NCBI RefSeq assembly: GCF_018320785.1
Contig: NC_054877.1
Location: 39,206,151 to 39,270,150, forward strand
Direction of reading: 5' to 3'
Source of the DNA: Cheilinus undulatus
Taxonomy: Eukaryota; Chordata; Actinopteri; Labriformes; Labridae
DNA: 64,000 bases
Each line of letters begins with the position of its first letter. Positions within the stretch are counted from its first letter, which is position 1. The position numbers and the translations under genes are program-made. Shown piece after piece: positions 37,349-50,700 of this stretch. The notes under the pieces were generated by a model, which was given only the letters and a program-made list of their open reading frames with translations, had not been told where the DNA came from and ran no database searches.

Positions 37349-38008
37349 TAATTTATGTCAAACTTTTGGTGAAAGAAATGCACAGAAATTCAATATTTCA
37401 ACAATAGAAGTTCAAAAACATTCACTGATAAGCAAATTTGAGGTACACACTTAAAGTTTTTAGTGATCAGTTTGATCAAAAATTAATAAACTCCCCATGC
37501 AGAGCTCATTAAAAGCTATCCTAAAAGAACTCTTTATCAACAAATCCTGGGGGCAGAAACCCCAGACCCTCTACTGAGGTCTGACAAAACAAATCTTTGC
37601 TGGTATTAGAGAGTAGACTTTCTTTACTTTTCTCCAAGGTGAAGACAAAGTACCTGGGATGGGGGCACCAAATAATTATCTTGTCTAGTGGCTAGAGCCA
37701 GCGCCACTTTGTGTTAAGGTACTGTTTACCCTGTCCAGGTTTCATTCCACTATAACAACAGGTTAAAGCCACACTATCACATTTTCCCCTGCATGCTTAG
37801 TAGAAATTCTGCAGTTTTTCTGAGCACTGGATTAAAGAAAGCAAACATAATATAGAAATGTCATTTCTGTCTTTGTTTACCTGCATTTATCTGGACACAG
37901 CTCAGCTGTCACAGTAAACGCAAGAGTTTACTGTCATTTTCAGCACAATACTGCCACCTACTGGACTTTACCTGAACTCCAAGGAAAAGGCAGGGATTTA
38001 AGTATTAC

Positions 38009-38455
38009 TTAAAAGGTTTTAAAATTATGAAAGGTTTTACTTGCAGAAAAGGTTGAACTGTCTGGCACAATCATAAATTCATCTTCCTTTTTCCAGGCTT
38101 TTAATGGAAGAATGTTCTTGATATTTTCATGTTCCTGCTTCTCAATCTGTTGGATTAAGAATTCTGTTAACATTTGAGGAAAATAAATGGATTTCACAAC
38201 ATTGATTTATAAATTAGATGTCATCTGTCTCTCTTTCTCTCAATTACGAGATATTGAGACCACCTCTACCAGGAGCAGCAGCTCTAGTATCCGACTGTCC
38301 AGGAGAGGTGGATGTTTTGCACCCTGGTTTTCCTCAGTGACCGGTGAGTTCACCTGGATTTGTATACAGAGACAAATGTCACACAGCAGGAAGAAGTGCA
38401 CCATGGCAACACAGTGTAAATAAAGACCAATAAACCAACTCAGAACAGAAATCAT
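38009..38455 (-). CDS. unrecognised two-exon reading frame, 120 aa, hydrophobic N-terminus
   Basis: I do not recognise this. An ATG at 38455 opens MISVLSWFIGLYLH, continuing through a long hydrophobic stretch that could be a signal peptide or membrane anchor. It runs to a donor (TCTC then GTAATT, 38248/38247). An 84-nt intron ends in TGTTAACAG, and the second exon (38163-38009) continues in the same phase with FLIQQIEKQEHENIKNILPLK to a TAA. The mature part is Glu/Lys/Leu-rich and could be helical. It lies 270 nt downstream of the slc7a8 stop on the same strand, so it could also be transcribed within the slc7a8 3' UTR, be a remnant of a lost gene, or be chance. Upstream exons may exist: there is an AATCCAG acceptor near 38356. 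The gene call rests only on compatible splice sites and composition. Confidence 0.25.
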
Positions 38456-38725
38456 TTTAGTGTTATTATAGTGAGGTAATATTATAAACAGCTTGAACAA
38501 TATAACAACATGGACATTTAAAATACCAACTGCCATCAAGACTCAAACAGTGCAGATAAACAAGTGGGAAATATTGTAACAGTCCAGTGATACTACCCCC
38601 TCCCCCAGACTTGACGCTGTAAAAATGCATTTGGGACAAAGGCCATAAGTCTAATAGTGATGAGCAGTGAATGTCTGAGTCAATGCCTGTCTTTTCTACT
38701 CCTCTGTTAGCCTTGTTGCACATGT

Positions 38726-41700
38726 TCAATCAGGATTTTTCCCCTCTTCTCCATCTCTGTCCACCTTTGGATGTGACGTAGGCTCCTGGTTCTCCTCCAT
38801 GACTGGGTAGACCACTGAGCAGAGCTTTTGGCACAGATGAGTCATTTTACCTGGGTTAAGTTAGAAGAGACCAGTCATTTGTGGTTCATGGTAAATTCAT
38901 ATTCATCCTGACCATTTAACTCTCTCCATGTTTGTGCCATGCTCTGTAAAAACTGTAAATCTACTACATACATGTGTGATTTAGGGGCAGTGCCTATAGA
39001 TCATGCTATAGATTATATAGCAGAAGCTGTTCAAGTTAGCCCACGTCTGCTGAAATACATTTCTGTTTAGCTAGTAAAACCATGTCTGAATTACGCTTGC
39101 AGTATTAGCCGGTCGCAAGGGCTAATGTTTCAAGCACATACATGTAACAATTTTCTAATGCTTGACATTTAACAAATAATTTGATTTATTCAAACATTTT
39201 CATTAATTTTTCCCTAATCAAACATTTCCTCAAATGGATGAGTGATTATGAAATAATTAGGAAAATCATTTTCCAAATGATGGAAGTTAGTCATTTTGGT
39301 CAAATAAAACAGTGTCAGCCTTCCTATTATAGATGCAGTAAAAAGGCACATCTAAACCCCTCCATTTAATAAAACCCCATTTCCAAGAAAAGTTGGGGCA
39401 ATGTGTAAAATGTAAATAAAAAAAAGAATGCAATGATTTGCTTTTCTCATAAATCCACATTGTATTCACAATAGAGCATAAACAACATTTTAAGAGACAT
39501 TTTACCATTTCATAAAAAAATTTAAGTTAATTTTAAATTTGATGGCAGCAACACCTCAAAAAAGGCGGGACAGAGCCATGTTCACCATTGTGTAGCATCC
39601 TCTATTATTTCAACAGACTAAATGCTTTGGAAGTGGGGAGAACATGCTGGAGTTTTGGGAGAGGAATGCTGTCCCATTCTTGTCAAATTTAGGATTTTAG
39701 CTGCTCAACAGTCCTGGGTTTTCTTTGCCAAATGTTTCCTATTGATGAAGGGTCTGGACTGCAGACAGGCCAGTTCAGCACCCAGACTCTTCTACTGTGA
39801 AGCCATGCTGTTGTGATGGATGTGGTAAGTGGTTTGCCTTCGCTTAAATAGTCGAGGCCTTCCCTGAGAGAGGTGTTAGCCATTTCTCAAAGTCTAGGAT
39901 CCTTTATTCGTAGGATGGATCCTCCTGAATCAGGTTGTCAAAGGCAAGGCCAGTCCTCCCTGGCAATTGTTAAACACACATTTGGAACAGGCTAGCAGGT
40001 GTGTGCAATTATTGGAATAGTCGAACCTATATATTTAAGGTGGAAACAGGACGTTTAAAAGTGTACTGAACGCCCAAGGATCTGGCTTCCTCCTGATATT
40101 GCACTGTTTTTTGAAGAGAAGGAAAACTGTGTGCACTACATTGTGGGTAATTCCTGTGAGCAGAGGATACATATGTGCGTCAATGGAAATTCTGTCTCTT
40201 GAAACATTTGGAGGATCCTCAATGTTAGAACAATCCTCCAATGGCAGTCAGTGATGTACCTTTTAAAAACTGCTGTTCCAGGATCCTTCCTTGGCTTTGA
40301 GAAACAGCAGTTTTCTGGATAGGAACATACGCTGCTCTGAAACCTCTATACTTTTCAAAATTTGTAGTGTCTTTCCAGACATGTAAGCTGCCCATATAGG
40401 CAGTAATGCAACCTCATACCATCAGAGATGCAGGCTTTTGAACTGTGTGCTGAAAACAAGCCGGATGGTCCCTCTCCTCTTTAGTCTGCAGGACACACAT
40501 CCATGGTGTCCAAAAAGAATTTCACCATCATTTCATCTGACCACAGAACAGTTTTCCATTTAGCCTCAGTCCATTTTCATTAGCTTTGGCCCAGAGAAGA
40601 CAGCTGCATTTCCGGATTGTGTTCATATATGGCTTTTTTATTACATGAGTTGTTCCACAGTTTTTAAATGCAGTTTTTTGCAGATTGGTGAACCTCTGCC
40701 CATCTTTACTTAGAGACTCTAAAATGCTCTTTATCATACCCAGTCATGTTACTGACTTGACACCATTTAACCAAATTAGTCGTCAAATACAGCTCCAGCC
40801 GTTTATCATTAGTACCACTTATTTTGTCCAGCCTTTTGTTGCCCTGTCCCTACTTTTGAGATTTGTTGCTGCCATCAAACTCAAAATAAGCCAGTATTTT
40901 TCATGACATTGTAAAATGTCCGTTTTATGAGAATGACATTTGCAAATCATTACATCCTGTTTTTATTTACATTTTACTCAGTATCACAACTTTTTTGGAA
41001 TAGAGGCTGTATAATGAATACAAAGTTGCCTTACCAAGAGTGACATCAAAACACTGTGGCTTTTTTTCCCAGTAGACTCCCAGATAATAAACAGGGACGC
41101 CGGTCATCATGATAGCCAGACCGATACCACAGACAACAGGCTCGGAGTAGAGAGAAAAGATGAGCAGGAAGGCCCAGAACAGCAGGTAGATCACTGGCCA
41201 AACCAGGCTCACCTGGAGGATGAAAAGACAGATATTCATGTAAAAAATTACAAAATTGCACATTGGGTTTAGATGTTCACATTACAGTTCTACCTTTTTA
41301 TTGATTTTATAAATCAATCATGGTCAAAATAATTTGGTTTTTTGACCAAAAAATGTCTTTGATATCAAATTAAAAACAGATTTCAACAAAGTAATGTCAA
41401 GTAAATAAATATATGTAATGAAAAATAAGTGACTGCATAAATATTCACTGGTTAATCCATAAACCTGGCTACCATTACACCATGAAGACAAAGAACAACA
41501 AGCAACTCAAAAGGGTTATTGAGCAGTATATGTCAGGGGATCAATGCAGAGTAATTCCAAGGCATTGAACATACCCCAGCAACAGTTAAATCCATGTTAA
41601 AGAAATGGAGGAATGTGGCACATGTGTAAATCTGCCAATATCGGGCTGTCCCCACAAATTGAGTGACCTTGCAAGGAGGAGACTAGTGAGAGAGGCCATT

Positions 41701-44700
41701 GGCCAGGGTACTAAAGTATTATTTATTTTGAAAGGGCATATGGAAAACAAGAAAATGGCCCGTAAGTTAACGTAAACTTTTCAAAATAATAGCCTGAGTA
41801 AGAAAATAAATGTCTATCCATCTATCCAAGTTATTGTAGATGAAGTTGTGGTAAAGAAAGGCTAAAAGAAACAGTTATAAAAACAAATATCAACTGCACA
41901 TCTTTGCAGTTTTCTTGATTTTCATACAGTCAAATGCCCTTTCAAAATCAATGATACTTTGGTGCACTGACCAGCCACCAAGACTACCCTGAAGGAGAGA
42001 CTGCATCCAACTGTTACCCAGGTTTTTCACCAGTCAAAGCTTTATGGGAGAGTAGCAAAGAGGAAGCCACTGTTGAAGAAAACTCAGGTTAAATCTGGAC
42101 TAGAGTTCACCACAAGGCACATGGGAGACTCCATGGTCAAGAGGCAGAAAGTTCAAAGGTCTGATGAGACCAAAATGGGGCTTTTTGGCCATCAGACGAC
42201 AGAATATTTGGAGACACCAAACCCTGCACATCCCCACAGACGCACCATCCCCACTGTAAAGCACAGTGGTGGCAGCATCATGCTGTGGGGATGTTTCTCA
42301 GCAGCCAGCCCTGGAAGGCTTGAAAAGGTAGAGGGTAAAATGAATGTGACAAAATACAGGAAAATTATGGAAGACGATCTTATTCAGTCTGCAAAAGAAC
42401 CATGGCTTGGGAGAAGTTTTATTTTCCATCAAGACAAGGACCCGAAGCATACAGCAAAAGCTATTCAGAAATGGTTTAAAGACAACAAGGTGAATGTTGA
42501 CAGAGTTTTTTTTAGAGGGGTCAAAAAAGCCAAACTATATTGACAATGACTGATTCTTAAATCAATACAAGGGTAAAGCATCCAAGAGAGTAAACACTGT
42601 TTATAGGCACCATAGCTGTCCAATGTGTTTCTTTACCTTGATTGGTCGATACATGTTGGGCTCTTTGATGCGCAGCACAATCTGCCCAGCGACAGTGACG
42701 CCGTAGAAGAGGTAGTTGATGAAACCCACATAGTTTATGAGGGTGTAAATGTCACTGGTGCACAACATCAGGAGAGTGGAGATCAACTGTATGTGGTTAG
42801 AGAGGAGAAATGTTTGAATGTTGCTGCTGGTGAGAACACAAGATGTATAAAAGTTGAAAGTAAGAAGTTGTGTTCTAGGACTCACAGTAAACAGTAAGGC
42901 TGGGATGGGAGTGCAGCGCTTAACATGAATCATAGCCAACAGACGTGGGAGATGACCTTCCCTCGCCCCGGCAAAAAACAGCCTGAGATACAAAGACAAC
43001 GATGGGTTAGGTCATCAGAGAAGAGCCAGCTGGTACATGATCAAACATGTGCACTCGCCATTGAAAATAGAAGCCTGTAAAGTAAGAAAATAAAAGGTGC
43101 AAAATGTGCAGCTCTATCAAGTGTGTTGGGACATGTAACTCAAGCAGGACCATCTTGGTAGAGTCCAATATGCTTCTCAAAGAGGAGAGAATATGATTCA
43201 GGCAGTGTCCCCTCAATCTCACACTGAGTTTGTTAACACAGAGATGAATAGCTGTGCTTGTTTATTTTACTCCTGTTTATCTTCTTAATTTCACCCTGCT
43301 TGCCCTGATTTTCCATGTAAATCAAATGGAAGTAAAAGGCGAATAATTAAAAAGGGAAAATGCTCAACAAAAGCAAAAATACCATTAATAAAAGCAGCAG
43401 CTGAAACTGGACAGAGAAGGAAAGGAGGACAAGACAAGTGTGGAGACATGGGAGACAAACTGACCGCGATGACGTGAAGAGGGAGCCATTGACCCCCCCG
43501 AACGTAGAGAGAGCCACAGAGATGGGCATGATCCATGACATTACTCCTAGCAATTTCTCTCCAAATGTCTGGGAGAAATATTAGGAGTAGAGAAAGAAAA
43601 GAGGAGCAGACAACAAAACACTTATAATTGCAACTAATCTGGATATTTCTAAGTGAAGTGTTTGAGGGAAACAGATTAAGCATGGCTTGGATAGATGTCA
43701 TCACTCTAAATGGCTGCTGCAAAGACAAAACTACATATCTAGGTGATAACAGGCTGTGCTAACTAAATGCCTAGTCATGCATTATCAGATTTAAATTATG
43801 TAGGGTTGTTTTCTTACCACTGCCACAGCATTGGAGGCCAGGAGCTCCTGTGGGCTCATGGCGGTGACATAGGCCACGTTGGCAAACACATAAACAAAGG
43901 TGACCACAGGGATGGAGATGAAGATCGCACGAGGTAAATTCCTAAGAAAACGAAGCAAACAGTTACTTATTGTACGTGAATCCTTTTCTGTGACATTAAG
44001 TTTATGTTCCCATAAAAAACACACAAAGTAAAAAGAAATCTTATTGTAAATAAGTTCTCGTGAGCATAAATGTAAAGATGTGAATCTTCCACACAGTTGT
44101 ATAGTTATAATGATGATGTATGGTTGAACAAATTCCCACTCCACACCTGGACTTTCCTCAAGGCACACCAGTGTGACTCTGCACACCATCTAGGAACCAC
44201 AGGTGTCCACTATTAAGTGTTTGGAATTTCCCCTTGTAGGACTAACAAAGAAATATCTTATACTATGACTTTAGTTAATATAATTTGACAACCTAGGAGA
44301 AGACAGAGCCTCATGCCCTCATGCCATTTAGCACTGATGATAAATGATTTTGAGATTTAAAAAAGTAAAAATGGTAAGTTTAAAGACTCAGAACCTGAGA
44401 TTAAAATTTTAACTTATGAGCTAAAAAGGCATTTAAAGTCAAAATCATGTTTTTAAAAGGCAAATATATAAGAAAGAAAGATTTTATTGTGATTTTTATT
44501 GGTCAAAATGTGATAAAATTAGAAATCATAAGTTTTAAAAGATCAAAATATGAGATAAATTTCCAAATCATTGGTTTAAAATGTTAATAGTTGAGGAAAA
44601 AAATAGATTTTGAGTTTAACAGGTAAAATATTACTTAAAATTTAGAATTGAGTATACAAAAGACCAAATTATGAGATAAAAGTCAAGGCAAGGAGCTCAA

Positions 44701-47700
44701 AATGTAAAAACGCAAGAAAAAAAACCATAAAAATCGTGAGTTTAAAAAGGTCAAAATATTACTCAAGAATTTAAAATTGAGGATCTTGCAGATAAAAAAA
44801 TAAGATTAAAGTTCAAAAATGTGAATTGAAAAGGTCAAAACATGAAATAAAAGCTCAAAACCTTAGCTTTGCGTGATAACTGTGAGATCCAAAATCAAGA
44901 AAATGAAATTAAAAACAGAAATATATTTTCCCACATTCCTGACTTTTTATCTAATTATTTTATTTTTTTCTTATTTTTATGACAGAACAAGGATATTTTA
45001 AATCATCGGGGTTAGGCTGACATGTTTAAACTGGAGGAAATCTGCAGATCTCAAACCAGTGGGCCAGTTAGCCTATAATAAAAATATGTTATGACCTGGC
45101 GGGCCAGGTATAACTGTACCACGGCCAGATTGGGCCCCCGGGCCTTGAGTTTGACACCCCTGCTTTGTGGTTAACAATTTCTTCAGAAATTGTAAGGGAA
45201 TTCATGTGGATTTTTGAATGGAAAATGTCCAGGAAATCCCGTTTTTTTTAGTGCTTGGGATTAACAAGTCCTTGTGGTCCATCTGCATGACACTGGTGCA
45301 TGTCATTACTAAGGGAGCCACAAGAGGGGGTCAGAGTGCCAGTAAGCATTACTGTAATGCACTGACTATTCATTATTGTCTCTGACATAAATATGCTGTT
45401 TGTTTAATAAACGTGTGATGACTGCAGAAGCTAAATGAAGCTGTGTGATTCTGAATCTGATTACCAGAGGTACAAGGTCTCAGACAGAAGCCATTCCTTT
45501 CAGAGAAGCCTGTTTTTATTTTTTGGCAAGATCCAAAAGATAACCAAATAAAGTAATTTTGCTGCAGAATATTTTCATACCACCATCCATTTAACAAACC
45601 ACAGATTTCAAAGTGAAAAAAAAAATGCTAAGAAATATGGTTGGCTTTAATTTACCTCCTGTAGGGGTGTCTGAAAACCTTTTCTGGGAGTCTGTCTTTT
45701 ACCATTTTTATCTCTAATTGTATTTATTTATGGTGCTGTACTCCCCTTTGTCAGTGCCGCTGTGTTACCTGTAAGGATCAACCAACTCCTCTGTGACGTA
45801 GTTGAGGAAGTTCCAGCCCCCATAAGCGAAGGAGCCTTGTAGGAAAGACAGAGCGATCAGACCAACTTCATAGTCCCTGAAGGTCTCAAAGGCGTGGACG
45901 GGCTCCAACCAGTAATAGTGGCCTGTAAACCAAAAAGCAAGGATATGTTTCATTAAAAACTATGCCTTAATGTCAGCTTTTTATCAACTGGCTGGCATTT
46001 TGTCTTTAGTATCTAGGTTTTTATAATCAAAATAAAATAGAAATAGTATTTAATCAGCTGAAATAATTGTACTTGATTCAATTGCTGTGCACATGTAAGT
46101 CCCTGTTTATTTGAACTGGAATGAAACCCAGTAACTCCTCTCATGACCTCAGAAAAAAGTCAGGAAATAGTTCCTAAAATAACCAAAAACAAAGGCCTGA
46201 GTCAGATGAAGATGTTCTCTGTGCTCATGTCAGGATTATATGCATGACTTGGTGCTGTGACTCTAAAATCACATGAGAAATAAAAGAGGGCTTCATTGTA
46301 ATAACAGCTAAAGCCAGTTTCTGTTTACACATCATGCAGACAGTAACTTTCAAACTGATACAGGAAAATGGAGGATACATGATATGAAGGAGCAAACATT
46401 ACCCTTGCATATTTGGACGACACCCATGATGATGATAAGGCCCAGGGCTAAAAGCTTTCCTGCAGTGAAAACATCTTGGACACATGTCGCCCAACGCACA
46501 CTGTAGCAGTTCACCCACGTCAGCAGCACTAAAAGAAAAGTAAGGGATTTTTTTATGTGGGCTGATATTCCAACAAGTGAAATATTAATATGAGAGCTCA
46601 ATCTCAAGCAATTTGAGTGCATTCGGAAGTGCCAACAATTTTTCTCACATCAAATTTAGCTTTTTGAAAGAGACAACACTGTAAATGACATGTTATCGTC
46701 ACTTGAGTAGAAATCTCTCATTCTAGCTTGGTTTTAGCTTAGCTTGATTTTTCCTTAGATGAAGCTCACAGACCCAAACAGCTGTTCTGATACACTGAGG
46801 CAGAAGAACATATAGCCAGTAGCCAAAACTCAAACTGCAAAATGCCAAACAGAGGCTTTCTGGATGAAAAATAAAACTCTTCAAAGATTTCTGAGCCAGC
46901 ATTGTTTCTTGGCCCTTTTTAACCTTGAACTCACTAAATTACACAGAGCAGCTTTAACCGTCTGTGGCGCCATATAGCCTAGCTTCTCTAAGCTCATCCT
47001 ATATGAAGGTGCAAGGCACACTGAAATCTCTGAAGGACAATGGCACCACTATATATACAAAGCAACTTCAAAAATACAGAAAAATCCCTTTTAGCTTTGA
47101 AATGCCTCTATGCACAATGCAGAAATTACATTTTCATTCTCTGATTTAAAAAGAAGGCATGAAAAACTAGTGTCAAAAAGAATGGCAGCTTCAGAAATGG
47201 GGGCAACCTGCAGGAAATACCAAATTTGGTAAAGAATATACTTGAACTATATCAACCCTAGTCTTACAAACGTATAAAACTGTGGAGACGTAGAGCAAGA
47301 ACACGAAATAAAGCACGCCATCCCTGAAATAAAACCGCTGTGCTGCTTCATAAGCCATATCTGTAAATGCACAAACCTTAATCGATACACCAACAGCCAT
47401 TTAAACTTAGGTTTTACTGAATGACTCACGCAGGCAGACAGCAGCCAGCAGGCGCAGGCTGCTCTCAGGGGGGAGGCAGGAGGGGAAGAGGGGCTGCAAG
47501 ATGTAGTTGGAGAAGGTGAGAGCGATCACAGCCTGGTTAGTCGGGTAGATAACCAACAGTGCAATCCACAGCCGCAGAAATCTAAAGGAAAACAAAGAGG
47601 TGGTTAATGAGCCGTGAAACAGACCGGTGTCTCACATTCTCAGAACAACAGTGTTATAGAATACCAGCCATTATTATAGATAAATGTAATAGGAAAACAA

Positions 47701-50700
47701 AGCCTAATAAGCACATTAGCTGAGAGCATTATAGGGAAGCACTAGAGCGTTGTTTAAAGACAAGAGGAATGACTAAGTGGGTCAGCGACATCACTAGATG
47801 CTCTTAATGTACAAAAATGCATTAAGAGAGGCTTTAATCACACAGAAAGTATAGTGGTGGAGGAGCAGAGAGGGGCGGAGGTTTGCTGAAAATTCTCATC
47901 AATTACTAAAGGCTTGTAACAACCTTATTATGTGCATTTTTAGAGCGCTTTCATGCATCATTTGGCACAATACTGCAGCAAGAACAATGGACTGGAACAA
48001 AGCTTTTTCATACAGAAACCCGTGTGATTTCTATAAGCCTCACTGTGGATAATCATGTCATTTTTGGCGTGCTTCAAAAGGATTCTGACTCAGGTTTGTG
48101 TTTGTGGGAAAGAAATGCAACGCTGGTCAACCTGCAACTAAACTACCTTCAATATTTTGAAGTTAATATCTACTTTAACCACATAAGGCATTTTCTGTGA
48201 AATCCTGTAGTTCTGCTACCTGATATCCAGCTACAAGTGCATCTAAAAAATCAGAACATGAAAAAGTTCTTTCTAATACAGAAATGCCAGCCTGCTGGGA
48301 AATCATGTTCATTCAAGATTCAGTATTTGGTTGAGGTTCCTTTTACTTTAATCACTGCATCAATGTGAATTAGCATGGAGGCAATCAGCCTGTGTCACTG
48401 AGGTGTTATGAAGCCCAGGTTGCTCTGCCTTCAGCTCACCTGTATTGTTAAGTCTGGTGTCTCATCTTCCTCTTGACATTTTCTAGGAGATTCTCTACAA
48501 GCTTCAGGTCAGGTCGGTTGGCTAGCCAATCAAACACAATAACACCATGGTCAACAAACCAGTTTGTGGTAGTTCTGGTTTTACTGTGGACCGGTTTCCT
48601 GCTGGAAAAGGAAATCAGTATCTCCATAAAGCTTCTCAGCAGATGGAAGCATGAGGTGCTCTAGAATCTCCTGGCAGATGGCTCATAGCATTGACTCTGG
48701 ACTTGACAAAGCACAATGGACCAACAGCAGCAGATGACATGGCCCCCCAACACCATTTCTGACTGTGGAAACTGAAAACACCGGACTTCAAGCACCTTCA
48801 ATTCTTTGCCTTGAGCCATTAGCCAGAGTAATAAAAGTTTCTAATGTTTTTGAGTTTTGGTGAAAGTAACGACTTCTCACATATCCTAGCCACATGAGTG
48901 TAAATTGAAGATCCTGATGTTAGTTGTTGAGGTCTAACCACATGGTGCGCCATCTTTTCAGAACAAAACTGTTAGCCTCTAAGGCTAACAAAGTTTGCTA
49001 GCTTCTAAGCTAAAAAATGCTATGCAAGTGCCATTTAGTTATGCTAAATGTGTTAGCCTTGACATTTTTTCATCTGAAAATAGCAGCTGTTTGATATAAT
49101 ACATCTAATAAGCTGAAATCTCTTTAAGAATCCTTCTGAAGTTGTTGCAAAACAAACCCAATTACAGCTGCTTCTCAGAGGCGGTGATGCCTCTCTGTGG
49201 TTCTGGAGTGGCTTGACACCAGGAACACAACATTTGAGGCCATATCCTGGACCCATCTGTGTATTGTGACTCTTGATGCACTGGCTCAATCTTAATCTCC
49301 TCCTTAAACCCTGAACCCTTAAGGACTTAACTGAATGCACCTGGAAAGTGATCAAGTGTGTGAGGCTGCAAGTGCTAAAAGTGGAATGAATAGGAATTGT
49401 ACAGCCCTTTGTGTTTCTCGTTGACAGCATGGCGTCATATTACCGAAGATTGCAACATTGGGAATGTTAATTTATTGAACAAGCAAGACAAGTGTGCCTC
49501 GCCCATAGACCTGTTTCCACAGTGGATGAAGGCTGTTTGATATAATATAACCAGAGGAAAACTTATTTTTTGCAGTGTCAACACTGATTGCACCCTCCAT
49601 GTTTTTAGTTTACCGTACACTTCACTTTTACAGTGTTCACTACCAGGCTTTGCCAGGGAATCCCCGTCAGTGGTCGCAATCCCATGAACTATGGGTAATT
49701 CCTTCATGCCAAGTCTGCAGATATGCCCACTCATGAGAAGGGCTCAAAAAGTCTGTGAAAGATCCCTCATGCACTTTACAACCTGCCAGTGTGACAGCCC
49801 TAGGCCCTTACGGACTTAGTGGGAACGTGCCTCAAAGTCACTGAGTGTGGCCACTGACTCCAGCATCAGTCTACCCCCTGTGAACCTCACCCAAGTTCTT
49901 GAATTGGCTTTGTGTGACAACCGCCTAAAGGTTTGTCTCATTCCTGTCGTTTGTGCATCTTTTCTTACCACACCTTTCCCTTCCAGTTAAACTATTAATA
50001 TGCTTTGATACAGCCTCTGAGAACAGCCTGCCCTTCTGTTGCTTACCCTCATTGTTAAGGGTGTCATTGATTGTCTTTTGGACAACTGTCGAGTCAGCAG
50101 TCTTCCCTGAGACTGTGGTTGTGTGAACTCAACAAAAGAGAGAATGAAGGCCCCTGAAACTTTTGCAAAGTGGATTTTTCCACAATATTCTGATATTCTG
50201 AGTTGCACCTGTACATGTGTGCACTATCAGGCCAGGTCTACATGCATAAGAACCTCAACTTCCTGGGTTAGTATACCATACATACTTGGGCATTTTAGTG
50301 GTTCTGAATGAGCATGTATTCACCAATTCAAACTGTTGGACATGGACATAAACAAAGCCTGAATTCCCTTAAATCTTCGCCTGATAATATCTTCCTAACT
50401 CACCCAGCCAGACCTCCAAAGATGTCCTTCACATACGAGTAGTCTCCTCCTGACTTTGGGATAGTGACGCCCAACTCTGCATAGCAGAGGGCTCCAATGG
50501 CTGTGATAGCTCCTGTAGTTACCCAGACAATGATGGCTACACCCACTGAGCTGGCATTCCCCAGGACCCCCTTTGGACTCACAAAAATCCCCGATCCAAT
50601 GATGTTGCCTGGGGAATAAAGGACACAGCAGATGAGGACAAGTCAGAAAATAACTTCTTAAAAGCTCATAAAATAATGGAAGTGATGACGTTTGGCTTAT

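Larger units (their letters stand above)
31990..38008. other. intergenic region upstream of selenop2
   Basis: The left part is a stack of transposons (32132-34085), and a Tc1-like element occupies 35790-36840. 34090-35780 and 36850-38000 show no conserved exon. An AAT microsatellite is at 37311-37346 and a C-run at 37150-37158. Confidence 0.55.

Noticed and set aside
37269-37454. ORF with a poly-Asn run
   Set aside because: The run is just the AAT microsatellite read in frame.
41046-41261. Alternative-frame minus-strand ORF over slc7a8 exon 10
   Set aside because: Shadow frame; the frame with the LAT2 motif [11 protein letters not shown] fits both flanking splice phases.
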